Assembly: GCA_964552325.1 (NCBI GenBank)
Contig: CAZKHA010000100.1
Span: forward strand, 1 to 12,929
Direction: 5' to 3'
Length of the DNA: 12,929 bases
From: CAZKCK01 sp964552325
Lineage (GTDB): Bacteria > Bacteroidota > Bacteroidia > Bacteroidales > TTA-H9
Made by a program: the position numbers and the translations under genes. Positions 12,846 through 12,929 of the stretch are shown here, in pieces; the first letter of the stretch is position 1, and every line of letters begins with the position of its first letter. The notes under the pieces were generated by a model that was not told the origin of the DNA, made no database searches, and saw nothing but the letters and a program-made list of their open reading frames with translations.

Positions 12846-12929
12846 ATGCTGACTCAATCCGGTTGGTGTTTAAGTCCTATTTGGTGGCCGTAGTTATTGT
12901 CCAAGACTGATTTTGAAATGAGGCAATTC

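Noticed and set aside
1..12929. CRISPR array, tRNA, rRNA, transposase, toxin-antitoxin or phage genes
   Set aside because: I looked for regularly spaced repeats, cloverleaf arms with CCA ends, transposase motifs and small overlapping gene pairs and found none I could support.

Overview
The window looks like a piece of a Bacteroidota chromosome, most likely from the Cytophagales side of the phylum. The evidence is a TonB-dependent receptor with an N-terminal carboxypeptidase-regulatory-like domain, a duplicated MacB/FtsX permease of the large type expanded in this phylum, start codons without clear Shine-Dalgarno sequences, AT-rich spacers with Bacteroidota-type promoter elements (TTTG about 19-20 bp before TAnnTTTG), and a GC-rich dispersed element I recall from many Bacteroidota genomes. 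The assignment is inference; there is no marker gene.

Layout. At 2-82 is the 3' end of a gene on the + strand that resembles the tail of an acyltransferase-3 (OafA-like) protein. On the - strand follow a CNNM/CBS/CorC-type membrane protein (230-1507) and a monofunctional aspartate kinase (1654-2925). Divergent from the kinase, on the + strand, is an ATPase-permease pair of the MacB/LolCDE superfamily (3058-3747 and 3759-6176). It converges on a TonB-dependent receptor (6368-8647, - strand), with a structured GC-rich repeat between them. The receptor has its own regulatory region at 8648-8945, with a perfect 17-bp palindrome resembling an iron-regulator box and a second inverted repeat in its leader. 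Divergent from it is a translationally coupled ABC-2 exporter pair (8946-9872 and 9872-11253).

The exporter permease is cut by 100 Ns. The gap is flanked by an exact 55-bp duplication. Removing the Ns and one copy restores one open frame of 408 residues, so the break is almost certainly a scaffolding artefact.

Downstream is a small operon of an unrecognised 90-residue protein (11596-11868) and a secreted NTF2-like protein (11885-12346), closed by a strong intrinsic terminator. The last 530 bases hold no convincing protein gene but do hold a near-consensus promoter followed about 170 bp later by a second intrinsic terminator: a candidate small RNA or attenuated leader.

Functionally the window is mostly ordinary chromosome: amino-acid biosynthesis, ion handling, envelope export and nutrient uptake. 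I found no CRISPR array, tRNA, rRNA, phage, transposase or clear defence system. The points most worth a second look are the receptor's operator and CxxC-bearing plug, the orphan transcription unit at the right end, the repeat at about 6241-6322, and the repairable gap.
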